Source: a virus. Taken from it: a DNA stretch of 28,183 bases. The notes under the pieces were generated by a model, which made no database searches, was not told the origin of the DNA, and worked only from the letters and a program-made list of their open reading frames with translations. Below, piece by piece: positions 16,159-23,966 of this stretch (positions within the stretch are counted from its first letter, which is position 1; every line of letters begins with the position of its first letter). The translations under genes and the position numbers were made by a program. The stretch spans positions 1 through 28,183 of the IMG/VR virus record IMGVR_UViG_3300008259_000132; one strand, 5' to 3'.

Positions 16159-17997
16159 TTAGGAGAATGTAATTGTTTGGAAGTTCTTCACTGACACTCG
16201 AATGTCTTTATTAGGGAATCTAATTTGATAGACCTGATTAGGTTGTGCAAAGATAGTGTCATCAACAGGTTCTATTTGTCTTGTCTCAGGGTCTGAATAT
16301 CTCATGGAAGTTTCAGCTGAAGAATATTGTCCACCAACCTCGTTAAAAATATCTAGTCCTGCCACGGTCAAAACTCCATTAGTATTTTGTATTTGACTTC
16401 TCAACTCAGACAAATAAACATTTTGACCTAATTGTCGTAACTGTGGATTGAAATATGTAGATACTTTATCGATTACAGAAGAAATCACTTGTCCTGAGTT
16501 TTGAGCTGAATCCAAAACAATAGATACATCTACGCTCAAATCAATCACCTCAGCACTGAAAATTGATATATAATCATTCATCATTCTATAATTTGACAAA
16601 TAATTCGCAATATTTTGTTTTAAGGTATTGGAGACAATATTCGTAAGTTTACCCTGTGTATCATACGATAGAATTTGAATCAATATTTTATTATCGTTTT
16701 CTGTTATTGATACTTTAGCCGGTGCACCAAATTGTGAAGGCATATTCCTGATTATGGATTCATAGTCTTGAACTGTTACAGCTCTTTTTTGTGCAGAAAA
16801 ATTGAATGATACATAGTTACGAATCTCATCGGTGCTTGGCATGTTAGCCCCACCGATTGCCGCAGTTACGTTTGTACATCTCAAAGAGTTTACAACAGCT
16901 GTATTGATTGTTTCAGATGGACCGTTCACAAAAAATGAAACTGTGCCAACTTGATTGATTACATTTGTACCTAAGTTAGTATTCAATCCTCCACCCACTC
17001 TATACTGAATGAACAAAGTGGAATTAGGTCTCAAAGCTGCACCTAAGGAAATATTATTAGAATACTTTTGGATATTCAAAGTGGTACCTAACGTAGTGAA
17101 TTGGTCCAAGGCATCCTGTGCAGTATTTGTACCACCACCGAAAGTCATTTTTTTAAAACCCTCAGAGGTGTATTCGGTAATAAACCTATTTTGAGTTTGT
17201 ATATATCTTCCAACTTTGATTCCTGGTTGGTCTGATACTTTAGTAGGGTCTTCTACAAATACTCTATCCTCAGCTAGGGCGTCAACTTCATACCATCTAT
17301 TTGCAGCACCAAGAAACTCAGCTGTTGTAGGAATGTTTGTATATTGTGTTCCATCCTTCAACAATACACTTGTAATACCCAAAACATTTTTTTCAGGTAG
17401 GAACAATTCAAAGAATGGTTTCACATCACTTGGTGTTATTACTCTTTTGAATACTTTTGTAATTCCGTTTACAACTATTTCTCTTTTGGTGATGGTATAG
17501 TTTACTAAAATCCCATTACTATTGAAATTTGGTATTTTAACTCTATTGGGAAAACCTTGAGAATTGTACGGAGATGAGAAATCAATATCCTCAACATTTT
17601 CAAATACCAATCCAGAACCTATAATTTGAGAACCTCTCACCAAAGTTCCTAAGTATCTCTCATCTTCTTTATCTCCAAACGCCGGAACCGTAATTGAAAA
17701 ATCCACTAATGATACCGATGGTCTCATACCAGGGATTTTCAAACCGTAGGTTCTCGCTATGTTATATATAGAAGTTTTTTGTTGTGCGTATTGTAGAACA
17801 GTCTCTTGAATACTTCTATCTATATGGTAATGTAAGTTATCGGCAACCGCAGCATTCAAATCTAAGAATACAGAAAATACTGATGCATCATTGAAATCTT
17901 GAATCAGTTCAGGGTAATAAGTCCTTACGTAATTTTGTAGTTCAACCCTGATTGACGCAAAGTCCCTTGACGTATATGATATTTGACGGTTAGCCAT
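16159..17997 (-). CDS. 6: Baseplate wedge protein, gp6/baseplate J family (612 aa)
   Basis: The N-terminus, ISYTSRDFASIRVELQNYVR, followed by a YPE-like segment and NDASVFSVFLDLNAAVADNL, is the conserved opening of T4 gp6-type wedge proteins. Further along come LGIYG-type features and an RAVTVQDYESIIRNMPS segment (about residue 415), typical of the baseplate J domain. Length (612) is close to T4 gp6 (660). In T4 the gp6 dimer forms the inner ring that joins the six wedges and transmits sheath contraction. It starts 5 bases after the gp25-like stop, the usual 25-6 order, which strongly supports the call. No odd features; the stop is followed by an 89-base gap. Confidence 0.92.
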   Translation of the reverse strand: MANRQISYTSRDFASIRVELQNYVRTYYPELIQDFNDASVFSVFLDLNAAVADNLHYHIDRSIQETVLQYAQQKTSIYNIARTYGLKIPGMRPSVSLVDFSITVPAFGDKEDERYLGTLVRGSQIIGSGLVFENVEDIDFSSPYNSQGFPNRVKIPNFNSNGILVNYTITKREIVVNGITKVFKRVITPSDVKPFFELFLPEKNVLGITSVLLKDGTQYTNIPTTAEFLGAANRWYEVDALAEDRVFVEDPTKVSDQPGIKVGRYIQTQNRFITEYTSEGFKKMTFGGGTNTAQDALDQFTTLGTTLNIQKYSNNISLGAALRPNSTLFIQYRVGGGLNTNLGTNVINQVGTVSFFVNGPSETINTAVVNSLRCTNVTAAIGGANMPSTDEIRNYVSFNFSAQKRAVTVQDYESIIRNMPSQFGAPAKVSITENDNKILIQILSYDTQGKLTNIVSNTLKQNIANYLSNYRMMNDYISIFSAEVIDLSVDVSIVLDSAQNSGQVISSVIDKVSTYFNPQLRQLGQNVYLSELRSQIQNTNGVLTVAGLDIFNEVGGQYSSAETSMRYSDPETRQIEPVDDTIFAQPNQVYQIRFPNKDIRVSVKNFQTITFS

Positions 17998-18002
17998 TAT
18001 TT

Positions 18003-18479
18003 TTAAATATTGATAATTATAAAATCACTTTCGGCAAATGTTTGAGCATTTGTGGAATAATCTATTTTTATTTTTGCAGTATACTCGGCTGTACCCCTTC
18101 CAGGTAGTCTGTAAACATCATAAAGTCTTGCAGTTTCATCCGCAGTTATTTGACCCATTTCCATGTTGACCTCCATAGATTCATCAGCCGGTTCGATGGT
18201 AATTTGATTCACCAATAAATTTGGCATAAATCTTTGTATCGCATCTCTTATATCTGACTCTATAGCTTGGAATGTCAAACCGTCCAAAGGTTCGAAAACG
18301 AATTCGTATATTCTAGTTCCGAATTCAGGTAAATAATATCTAGAACCCTTCCTCGTCAGAATAAGATGAATTAAATCAGCTCTTATTTGTTGAGAGGTAT
18401 ACTCAGTCAGCTCAAGAAAGTCCCCTCTGAAAGAATCGTTGAATGGGAATTTTATACCATAGGTTGTTCCGTCTGCCAT
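18003..18479 (-). CDS. 25: Baseplate wedge/sheath initiator, gp25-like (158 aa)
   Basis: Contains the gp25 (GPW) pattern: IRADLIHLILTRKGSRYYLP (about 32-51), then EFGTRIYEFVFEPLD, then a helix with IESDIRDAIQRF and a strand with LVNQITIEP. The EFG-R motif with a following hydrophobic strand is diagnostic. T4 gp25 is 132 residues; this one has an N-terminal extension of about 20 residues. The protein nucleates the tail sheath on the inner baseplate. It is the first gene of the structural block, and a TATTTATG element lies 4 bases before its ATG in the 20-base gap that separates it from the DUF5522 gene. It is followed closely by gp6. Confidence 0.92.
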   Translation of the reverse strand: MADGTTYGIKFPFNDSFRGDFLELTEYTSQQIRADLIHLILTRKGSRYYLPEFGTRIYEFVFEPLDGLTFQAIESDIRDAIQRFMPNLLVNQITIEPADESMEVNMEMGQITADETARLYDVYRLPGRGTAEYTAKIKIDYSTNAQTFAESDFIIINI

Positions 18480-18483
18480 ATCC

Positions 18484-18491
18484 CATAAATA
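18484..18491 (-). promoter_or_regulatory. TATTTATG element before the gp25-like gene
   Basis: The minus strand reads TATATTTATG and is followed by 4 bases and the ATG at 18479. It occupies most of the 20-base gap between the DUF5522 gene and the first structural gene, exactly where a switch from nucleotide metabolism to tail genes would be expected. Confidence 0.4.
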
Positions 18492-18499
18492 TACTTTGA

Positions 18500-18688
18500 T
18501 TATTTTTTTATTAAAGTATTACCCTTTTTCCACTTAGGGTCATATGGACAGTGTCTACATCCATTCCCACAACATTGTCCCCTTCGAATATGGAACTCTT
18601 CTGTGAAAATTATTCTGTCACCTTCGCTATAATACAAAGGGAGAAGTTTTTCTGACTTCTCCCCTTTATTTTTATCATTTTTTTTCAT
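18500..18688 (-). CDS. DUF5522-family Cys-rich small protein (62 aa)
   Basis: Residues 19-50 carry the family pattern: YYSEGDRIIFTEEFHIRRGQ, then CCGNGCRHCPYDP. Four cysteines (C39, C40, C44, C47) in a CCxxxCxxCP arrangement suggest metal or Fe-S binding, though the family has no established function. The family is widespread in cellular Bacteroidota, and eukaryotic relatives share the CRHCPY core. The first 17 residues are Lys/Glu-rich and less conserved. The ATG shares one base with the TAA stop of the ribonucleotide reductase gene (TAATG), so the two are coupled and probably work together. Possible roles are a metal or redox accessory to the reductase or a general host-like factor; both are inference. 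A strong hairpin lies inside codons 7-18. Confidence 0.85.
   Translation of the reverse strand: MKKNDKNKGEKSEKLLPLYYSEGDRIIFTEEFHIRRGQCCGNGCRHCPYDPKWKKGNTLIKK
18636..18667 (-). terminator. Hairpin within the 5' end of the DUF5522 gene, downstream of the reductase
   Basis: Nine paired bases (GGGAGAAGT / ACTTCTCCC) with a 7-base loop, extended by an AAA/TTT pairing past one bulge. On the transcript the stem is followed by only a short U run. It begins about 20 bases after the reductase stop. It looks like a terminator or an RNA 3'-end stabiliser that happens to lie inside the coding sequence of the next gene. Confidence 0.5.
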
Positions 18689-20550
18689 TAGACAAATTTT
18701 ACTTCACAAGCTCCACCGGCACAAGCCGCTTCGCCTGATAAGTCTGTATTATCATCTACTTCTACTATTTTTGATAAATCCACGTCGTGTAACGTTTTCA
18801 TCAACTCCTCGTATTTTTCTTTCGAACAATCTTCGAATGGTGCTTGAATATAAGTTCCTCCATCGTATGGTAATACCGATAATCCATTATAATACTCTTT
18901 ATTCTCCCACATCCACTCTCCTACAGCAGGCCACTCGTGTTCACGAATGGAAACTGTTGCAGATACGTTGTGAGCATTTGAACCACTTCTGTGACCTGGT
19001 TTAATCCACTCTTGTTGAACTCTTTTTACTCTTTCAAGAAGTTGAATTGGTGATTCGTTTCTCAGGATTGACCCTTCGGGTGCTTTTTGTGGAATACCAA
19101 TTACTGCAGTATCGTGTGGTCTGAAATATTCATCCTCAACTAACTCTGAGTGATTATCTTTTAAGTAAGAATAGATTGATTCATTTTTACCAACTCTAAC
19201 CCTTCTTATATAATAATCATTGTGCCAAGCATGGATTCCTGATGATGTACCTAATGTAAGTGAAGTTGTACCTGCTGGTTTAACTGTTGTTGTTCTCGCT
19301 GCAGGGTTGATACCAATAACGTCAGCAACTCTTTTATTTTCTTCTTTAACAACTTTCGCCGCTGCTTTCATATTTAAACCCAACACAGCTCCTGAACCAA
19401 TACCTGTCATTGAAATTCCAATCAAAGCATCTTTCTCTGTTGTTCTTTGCCAAATAGGTCTAAGATAATGGAAATCAGTATATCCTGCTTGTAGGGTTCC
19501 AATAAATGTTGCAGCCTTTACTCTGTCCTCATAATCTTCCTGTGATACAACATTCGATACGTTTACCTCTGTAAGATTACAGAATTGGAAAGGTCTTAGA
19601 GCAATTTCACAACATGGGTTTGTTCCCCAATCTTTATCGTTACTCAAGTAGATTCCAGGTTCTCCCGCACCACTAGCCTCGATTCTTTTCCAAAGGTCCA
19701 TAAAATAGTCTTTGGTAATCTTGTGTCTCATTAGTACTGCGGAATTATTAGCTCGTCCTCTTTGAGGGTTATGTTCCCACCAAGAACCACTCTTACAACC
19801 AATCATTTCCTCATCTGTTGCGGAAAATAATGAAATAAGTGCCGCTCTTCTGATACCACCAGCCAATACAGCGTCAGCAATATGACATACCATATCATGA
19901 ACTTCAATAGCTCTTAGTTTTTCACCATCTGACTTGGAATCCAAAATTCCTTCGAGTTTTATAAGACACTCTTTGAGGGGTTGAGGTCCAGGTGCTTTAC
20001 CACCTGAGGTTACCAACCGAGCCCCTTTTGGTCTGATGTCACTGAAATCAAACTGAATGTGAGAACCTCCATAAAAATAGGATTTAACCAATACTTTTAC
20101 AGCGTCAGCCCATCCTTCAATAGAATCTGCAACTAACCATCTTCTACCTCTATCCTTACTTGGTTTTCTAATTTCGGGAAGTTGTTCAACGTGATGATTT
20201 TGTACGGAATAACCAACCCCTGTACCTCCAAGTAATAAGAACATGATTTCAGAGAATACTCTCCAATCGTCTACGGGTGCGTATGCACAGTTGTAAATTC
20301 TGTTTGGTGAGATTTCGATTGGTTTTCCTGCGAACTGCATTGACCTCATCGATGGGAGAACTTGTTTCTTGTAAACATACATGTAGTTCTCACGGATTTC
20401 TTTTTCTAATTGGGGATACTTTTTGATGTGCATCTCCATGTTTCTTGTTACTAACTCTTGCCAAGTCTCTCTTCTCTTTAACTCAGGGATGTACTTTGCA
20501 TACTTCATGTACACCGTGATGTCTGATAAAATTCTGTTTGAAATGTCCAT
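18688..20550 (-). CDS. rtpR: Adenosylcobalamin-dependent class II ribonucleoside-triphosphate reductase (620 aa)
   Basis: Reduces ribonucleotides to deoxyribonucleotides with a cobalamin-generated thiyl radical. Key residues by position: C88 (in RIYNCAYAP) and C324 (in FQFCNLTEVN) form the redox pair; C313 in NPCCEI is the radical cysteine; E315 and N311 are the catalytic partners. The C313-C324 distance of 11 equals that in the Lactobacillus enzyme (C408-C419). C610 and C615 form a C-terminal CAGGAC pair, the same Cx4C used to re-reduce the active site. The motif GGTGVGYSVQ (108-117) is typical of the monomeric RTPR group. At 620 residues it is about 120 shorter than the 739-residue Lactobacillus enzyme. 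It is the first gene after a hairpin-bearing control region and is coupled to DUF5522. Triphosphate preference is inferred from resemblance to RTPR. Confidence 0.93.
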   Translation of the reverse strand: MDISNRILSDITVYMKYAKYIPELKRRETWQELVTRNMEMHIKKYPQLEKEIRENYMYVYKKQVLPSMRSMQFAGKPIEISPNRIYNCAYAPVDDWRVFSEIMFLLLGGTGVGYSVQNHHVEQLPEIRKPSKDRGRRWLVADSIEGWADAVKVLVKSYFYGGSHIQFDFSDIRPKGARLVTSGGKAPGPQPLKECLIKLEGILDSKSDGEKLRAIEVHDMVCHIADAVLAGGIRRAALISLFSATDEEMIGCKSGSWWEHNPQRGRANNSAVLMRHKITKDYFMDLWKRIEASGAGEPGIYLSNDKDWGTNPCCEIALRPFQFCNLTEVNVSNVVSQEDYEDRVKAATFIGTLQAGYTDFHYLRPIWQRTTEKDALIGISMTGIGSGAVLGLNMKAAAKVVKEENKRVADVIGINPAARTTTVKPAGTTSLTLGTSSGIHAWHNDYYIRRVRVGKNESIYSYLKDNHSELVEDEYFRPHDTAVIGIPQKAPEGSILRNESPIQLLERVKRVQQEWIKPGHRSGSNAHNVSATVSIREHEWPAVGEWMWENKEYYNGLSVLPYDGGTYIQAPFEDCSKEKYEELMKTLHDVDLSKIVEVDDNTDLSGEAACAGGACEVKFV

Positions 20551-20612
20551 TTTTGTAATTTTTTTGTAAAATGATTTTATTTAAAAAATCGGTGATTTTC
20601 TTATTAAATATA

Positions 20613-20633
20613 TGGTCGGCGATGAACCGACCA
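20613..20633 (-). terminator. Hairpin between helicase and reductase genes (terminator or 5' leader stem-loop)
   Basis: A perfect 7-bp GC-containing stem (TGGTCGG / CCGACCA) with a 7-base loop, in the 134-base gap 20551-20684. It is about 50 bases after the helicase stop and about 60 before the reductase start. On the minus strand it is followed by TATATTTAATAAG, which is not a clean U tract. A TAAATTTG box lies directly upstream, so it may instead sit at the 5' end of the reductase mRNA. Confidence 0.5.
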
Positions 20634-20641
20634 CAAATTTA
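20634..20641 (-). promoter_or_regulatory. Possible -7 box (TAAATTTG) of a host-type promoter for the reductase operon
   Basis: The minus strand reads TAAATTTG, a full match to the Bacteroidota -7 consensus TAnnTTTG. It stands in the 134-base AT-rich gap upstream of the reductase. No convincing TTG is seen at the -33 distance, which is occupied by a run of A and T, so it is a weaker candidate than the one before the SSB gene. Confidence 0.35.
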
Positions 20642-20684
20642 ATTAAAAAAAAATAAGTTTTTTTTGAAAAAAGTAGATATTTAA

Positions 20685-22064
20685 TTAGGGACTTTTTTGT
20701 TGTTCACGTTGTTTTCTTTTCTCCAACAGTTCTTTGACCCTATCTCTTTTTCTTTCTTCTTGTTGTTCTTCAAATCCTAGGAATGTGATTGATGATTCAG
20801 TGTCGATTTCAAGTAATTCATTATTGAATTTACAGTTCTCGAAAACAACCCCGTCTTTACCAAGACGAGATTTAGTGATGGCTATTGTTGCAAGGTTCAT
20901 CTCTTTTTGTTGTAATGTCTTTGCCACAGTAATAATAACGTGGCCTACTTGTGCTTTCTTGATTGAACCACCCATTTGGTCTGTTGTAACAACTTCAGAT
21001 GAAATTGAACTTCTATTTCCTTGGGTTGCAGTCCATCCCACAAGATTTAATTCGTGACACATGGCTTCGAATGCCCTCATAATTGAACCTTCGGCCTTCC
21101 ATTCGTCTTTAGCACTTTGTTCAGGTAGAACACAATCTATGTAATCTAATAGAATCAAATCAATTTTATTTCCCTCAGCAATCATTTTTCTCACCTGATT
21201 TTTGATATGATTCATAGTTACAGTGTCTGAAGCCAATTTCTTGAGAATCAATTTGTTCTTCATTGTATCTTGAATCTCTGAGATTTTATCCATTACTTTT
21301 TCTCTGTGTTCGGCTAATTTGTCAGGTTCAACGCCTGTCCAAATGGTGAAGTGTTTTCTCTGAATAATTTTTGGATTGTCTTCAAAAAAGATTTGTAAAA
21401 CGTTATAACCGTGATTAAATGCGGTATTGGCTATTTTAGTGAGGATTGTGGTCTTACCAACACCAGTGGGTGCAAGTATGACCCCAATCTCACCTTTGGC
21501 TAATCCACCCTTTAACAATCTATCAATACCTGTTATTCCCATAGGAATTGGATGTCTGTAATCATCTTCCAAAACAGTATCCAAACCTGAGAAAATATCT
21601 GTAACATTCTTTTCAACTTCTCCAACTTGAAGAGCTTCTCTTACTAAACCCTCAACTTTGTCATAAGACTCAAAGTCACCTTCAGTGATGATTTTCTGAG
21701 CTCTGTCCATAGCCTTTTTCAACTCTTGTTGTTTACAGAATTTCAAAGCTTTCTCTTGAACAAACTGAGCCCCTTCAACTGGTGCATCTTTGATTTGTTT
21801 TAAAGTATCCAAAACAATTTTGACAACCAATTCTTGGGTGACTTCAGCCCTTACAATCTGTTCAATTGTTTCAAAGTTAGGAGAAGCTTCATACTTTGAA
21901 TGATATTCTTTAATCATCTGAATGATGATTTTAAAATACTTGTTGTCAAAATACGATGGCTCAAGAACGTCGACAATTGAGGATGCAAAGTCTTTATCCT
22001 CTATTAGTTGGTTGATAAGTTGTATTTGAAACGTGTTACCTAAGTAGTCAAAGTTTTTGTTCAT
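20685..22064 (-). CDS. 41: Replicative DNA helicase, DnaB/T4 gp41 type (459 aa)
   Basis: A hexameric 5'-3' helicase is indicated. Numbering from ATG 22064 (a TTG two codons earlier is not preferred): an N-terminal helical domain (about 1-110) with the DnaB-type opening QIQLINQLIEDKDFASSIVD; a linker rich in Lys/Glu (110-160); a RecA-like motor with Walker A APTGVGKT (198-205), Walker B LILLDYID (303-310), an H4-type segment GNRSS and KSRLGKDG near the C-terminus. The tail KERKDRVKELLEKRKQREQQ-like region is highly charged. Length matches T4 gp41 (475). It starts 33 bases after the 153-aa gene. No primase gene is recognised in this window. Confidence 0.93.
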   Translation of the reverse strand: MNKNFDYLGNTFQIQLINQLIEDKDFASSIVDVLEPSYFDNKYFKIIIQMIKEYHSKYEASPNFETIEQIVRAEVTQELVVKIVLDTLKQIKDAPVEGAQFVQEKALKFCKQQELKKAMDRAQKIITEGDFESYDKVEGLVREALQVGEVEKNVTDIFSGLDTVLEDDYRHPIPMGITGIDRLLKGGLAKGEIGVILAPTGVGKTTILTKIANTAFNHGYNVLQIFFEDNPKIIQRKHFTIWTGVEPDKLAEHREKVMDKISEIQDTMKNKLILKKLASDTVTMNHIKNQVRKMIAEGNKIDLILLDYIDCVLPEQSAKDEWKAEGSIMRAFEAMCHELNLVGWTATQGNRSSISSEVVTTDQMGGSIKKAQVGHVIITVAKTLQQKEMNLATIAITKSRLGKDGVVFENCKFNNELLEIDTESSITFLGFEEQQEERKRDRVKELLEKRKQREQQKSP

Positions 22065-22097
22065 AGCCAAAGAAAATATCCCCTCTTATTTTAAATA

Positions 22098-22559
22098 TCA
22101 ATCTCTCAAATCAATTCCGCAATATTCGTAAGATAATTCGGAATTTGAAAAAATGTCAGTCAGTTCTTTAAGAACATCCTTCAAATATGGTCTTACGTCA
22201 ACGGTGTAACGAACTTTGGGTGGAAACTTTTTTCCATCGAAAATTCTCTGACAAATTGTCTGGTCTCCTACTTTCACAGAAAGATAGAAGTTTTCAGGAC
22301 CCTCGGTAAAAGACGTATCCATAATCTTGGGGTCATGAATGATTGCCTCCATGTTATCCATCATATAGATAACTGTTTTCATTTTGAGGTAATACTGTAG
22401 CTCCTCGGATAAGGATTTGATGAAATGATAAAACTCGGTAGAGTTTTTTGCTTCAGGGTTGAAACCTTTGACGTTGAAGAATCTTTGGACGACGATGTTG
22501 TCGTTCAGGGTCAACAAAAATTCCATCTTGATGCTGTCGTGTTCTTTCATGTTTTTCAT
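22098..22559 (-). CDS. Protein of unknown function with internal duplication (153 aa)
   Basis: Start set at ATG 22559, which overlaps the RNase H stop as ATGA, the usual coupling signal. A longer reading to 22622 would lie inside the RNase H gene. Not recognised. The two halves align: MEFLLTLNDNIVVQRFF with F(N)GF-P spacing, then a helix FYHFIKSLSEELQYYL, versus NFYLSVKVGDQTICQRIFDG with KKFPP, then a helix VRPYLKDVLKELTDIF. Each half is a beta hairpin plus helix of about 50 residues, separated by a 20-residue linker with Met/Asp. Position between the 5' exonuclease and the helicase suggests a role in replication or as a helicase- or nuclease-associated factor, but no evidence beyond place is available. 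Confidence 0.7.
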   Translation of the reverse strand: MKNMKEHDSIKMEFLLTLNDNIVVQRFFNVKGFNPEAKNSTEFYHFIKSLSEELQYYLKMKTVIYMMDNMEAIIHDPKIMDTSFTEGPENFYLSVKVGDQTICQRIFDGKKFPPKVRYTVDVRPYLKDVLKELTDIFSNSELSYEYCGIDLRD

Positions 22560-23554
22560 TTTTTTGTGTTTCGTTTTTCTTTTCTTGTTAGTTTCATAAA
22601 TGGTTTTAGGAAGTTTACCCACGCTTCGTCGTTTTTAGGTAGGTATTTAAATAGGCCGTCTTCCATCATCAGCCTCATAAGGTTTTTATAACCTCGGTCA
22701 GTAGGGTCCATGGTATCGGTATGAATCTGTTCAACAAGTTGTTTACCTTCTTGGTTTATGAGGGGATTATGAAGGTCAACAATCATTTGATTCACAACGT
22801 AAAACTCTTCTCCAAGTATACCACTTTTGGTCCGTCCTGTCAAAATATTTTCTAAAGATTTTGGTAATTTCTTTTGTTGGATATTTCGTGCATAATCCAA
22901 TATTTCTTGGATAGTGCATGGTTTTTCAAGCATAAACGGAAAAAGTTTAACCAAAGTTTTTTCTCCCAAACCTTCAATACCGTCAATATTGTCTGATTTG
23001 TCTCCTGTGAATATTTTTGTAACAGTGATGTTATAATGTGGGATGTCAACCTTGTTGATTGTTATCTTATCTCCATTCTTAAAATACCTCTTTGCCACAG
23101 GTGAATAGATAGTCACTCTTTGACTTATAAGTTGGGTGAGGTCTTTGTCTGCTGAGAAGATTATAATGTCTTCATCGGTCGCAATTTGACAATAGTAAGC
23201 TATTAGGTCATCGGCTTCATTATCTTTCATTTCAACCTGTCGGACGAAAACCTCCTCCAAATACATCTTTACTCTAGCTTTTTGTTGTAGGTAAGATTCG
23301 TATTTGTACTCATTCATATCTTGGCGACGGTTTCCTTTATATTGAGGATACAAACCTTTCCTTACGGATGAGTTCGAATCTCCGTCCCAAAATACTATAA
23401 CTTTGTCATGATTGTGTTCTTCAAGAAATTTCCGGATAGTGTTGATGAAATGGTATACCCCTCCTATGTGAGAACCATCGTTATAAAGTTCTTTGACTCC
23501 GTGAAAACCAATCTTGAAAAGGTTGTCACCATCTACTAATAAAGTCTTAGGCAC
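22556..23554 (-). CDS. rnh: RNase H / 5'-3' exonuclease, FEN family (332 aa)
   Basis: Removes primer RNA and flaps on the lagging strand, like T4 rnh. The start is GTG at 23552-23554: the in-frame TAA of the previous gene is 12 bases upstream, so no other start fits, and the catalytic LLVDGDNL motif begins at residue 5. Acidic metal ligands are visible at D8/D10, WDGD (56-59), EADD (113-116), FSADKD (133-138) and GDKSDN (184-189). A helix-3-turn-helix DNA-binding segment (GIEGLGEKTLVKLF) follows. RKGLYPQYKGNRR (65-77) is the conserved helical arch basic part. Length is near T4 RNase H (305). It overlaps the 153-aa gene by four bases. Confidence 0.92.
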   Translation of the reverse strand: MPKTLLVDGDNLFKIGFHGVKELYNDGSHIGGVYHFINTIRKFLEEHNHDKVIVFWDGDSNSSVRKGLYPQYKGNRRQDMNEYKYESYLQQKARVKMYLEEVFVRQVEMKDNEADDLIAYYCQIATDEDIIIFSADKDLTQLISQRVTIYSPVAKRYFKNGDKITINKVDIPHYNITVTKIFTGDKSDNIDGIEGLGEKTLVKLFPFMLEKPCTIQEILDYARNIQQKKLPKSLENILTGRTKSGILGEEFYVVNQMIVDLHNPLINQEGKQLVEQIHTDTMDPTDRGYKNLMRLMMEDGLFKYLPKNDEAWVNFLKPFMKLTRKEKRNTKK

Positions 23555-23563
23555 ATATTTGAT

Positions 23564-23965
23564 TTAGAGGTGATTGTTTTCCTTTCTGTAGTCCACATAT
23601 TCTTTAACTTCTCTGATTTCTGACGAAGTTATAGAATTGATTTGATTTTTCAAATCGAATCTTTTGTCGTTAGTGAAATAAACTTTTCTCGCCAAATTGA
23701 TAAATTCATCTTCGAACTTACCTTCTTTTTCTAATATTCTCAAGATATCTTCAATTTCCCATAAATTTGAATTAGTACTGACTAGATTATGATATAAGTT
23801 TTTAATTATCAAATTGTTCAAATACTCCGAAGATAAATTATAAAGAAGTTCAAATTCTTTATTGATGTAATCTAATTTTTCAGGATTTGAGATTTTATTC
23901 TTTTTAACTTGAAGAATTGATAACTTATCAATTAGTTCACCGACGCTTACAGGAATGTTTACCAT
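23564..23965 (-). CDS. DUF6165-family protein (133 aa)
   Basis: Matches the DUF6165 pattern by eye: VSVGELIDKLSILQVKKNKI at the start, then LWEIEDILRILE-x-E, then FINLARKVYFTNDKRFDLKNQIN and a closing EVKEYVDY. The family is all-helical, of unknown function, found in bacteria often near sugar and surface-polysaccharide genes, and also in phages. The ATG starts one base after the UvsX stop (TAATATG), so translation is coupled, and the RNase H gene follows 9 bases later in the same frame. No catalytic residues can be named. Being inside a recombination-replication operon suggests a DNA-metabolism function in the phage, or that it is a passenger; I cannot decide. Confidence 0.8.
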   Translation of the reverse strand: MVNIPVSVGELIDKLSILQVKKNKISNPEKLDYINKEFELLYNLSSEYLNNLIIKNLYHNLVSTNSNLWEIEDILRILEKEGKFEDEFINLARKVYFTNDKRFDLKNQINSITSSEIREVKEYVDYRKENNHL

Positions 23966-23966
23966 A

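Noticed and set aside
20551-20684. Cobalamin riboswitch before the B12-dependent reductase
   Set aside because: The gap is only 134 bases with one 7-bp stem-loop; a cobalamin riboswitch is longer and has a conserved core that is not visible.
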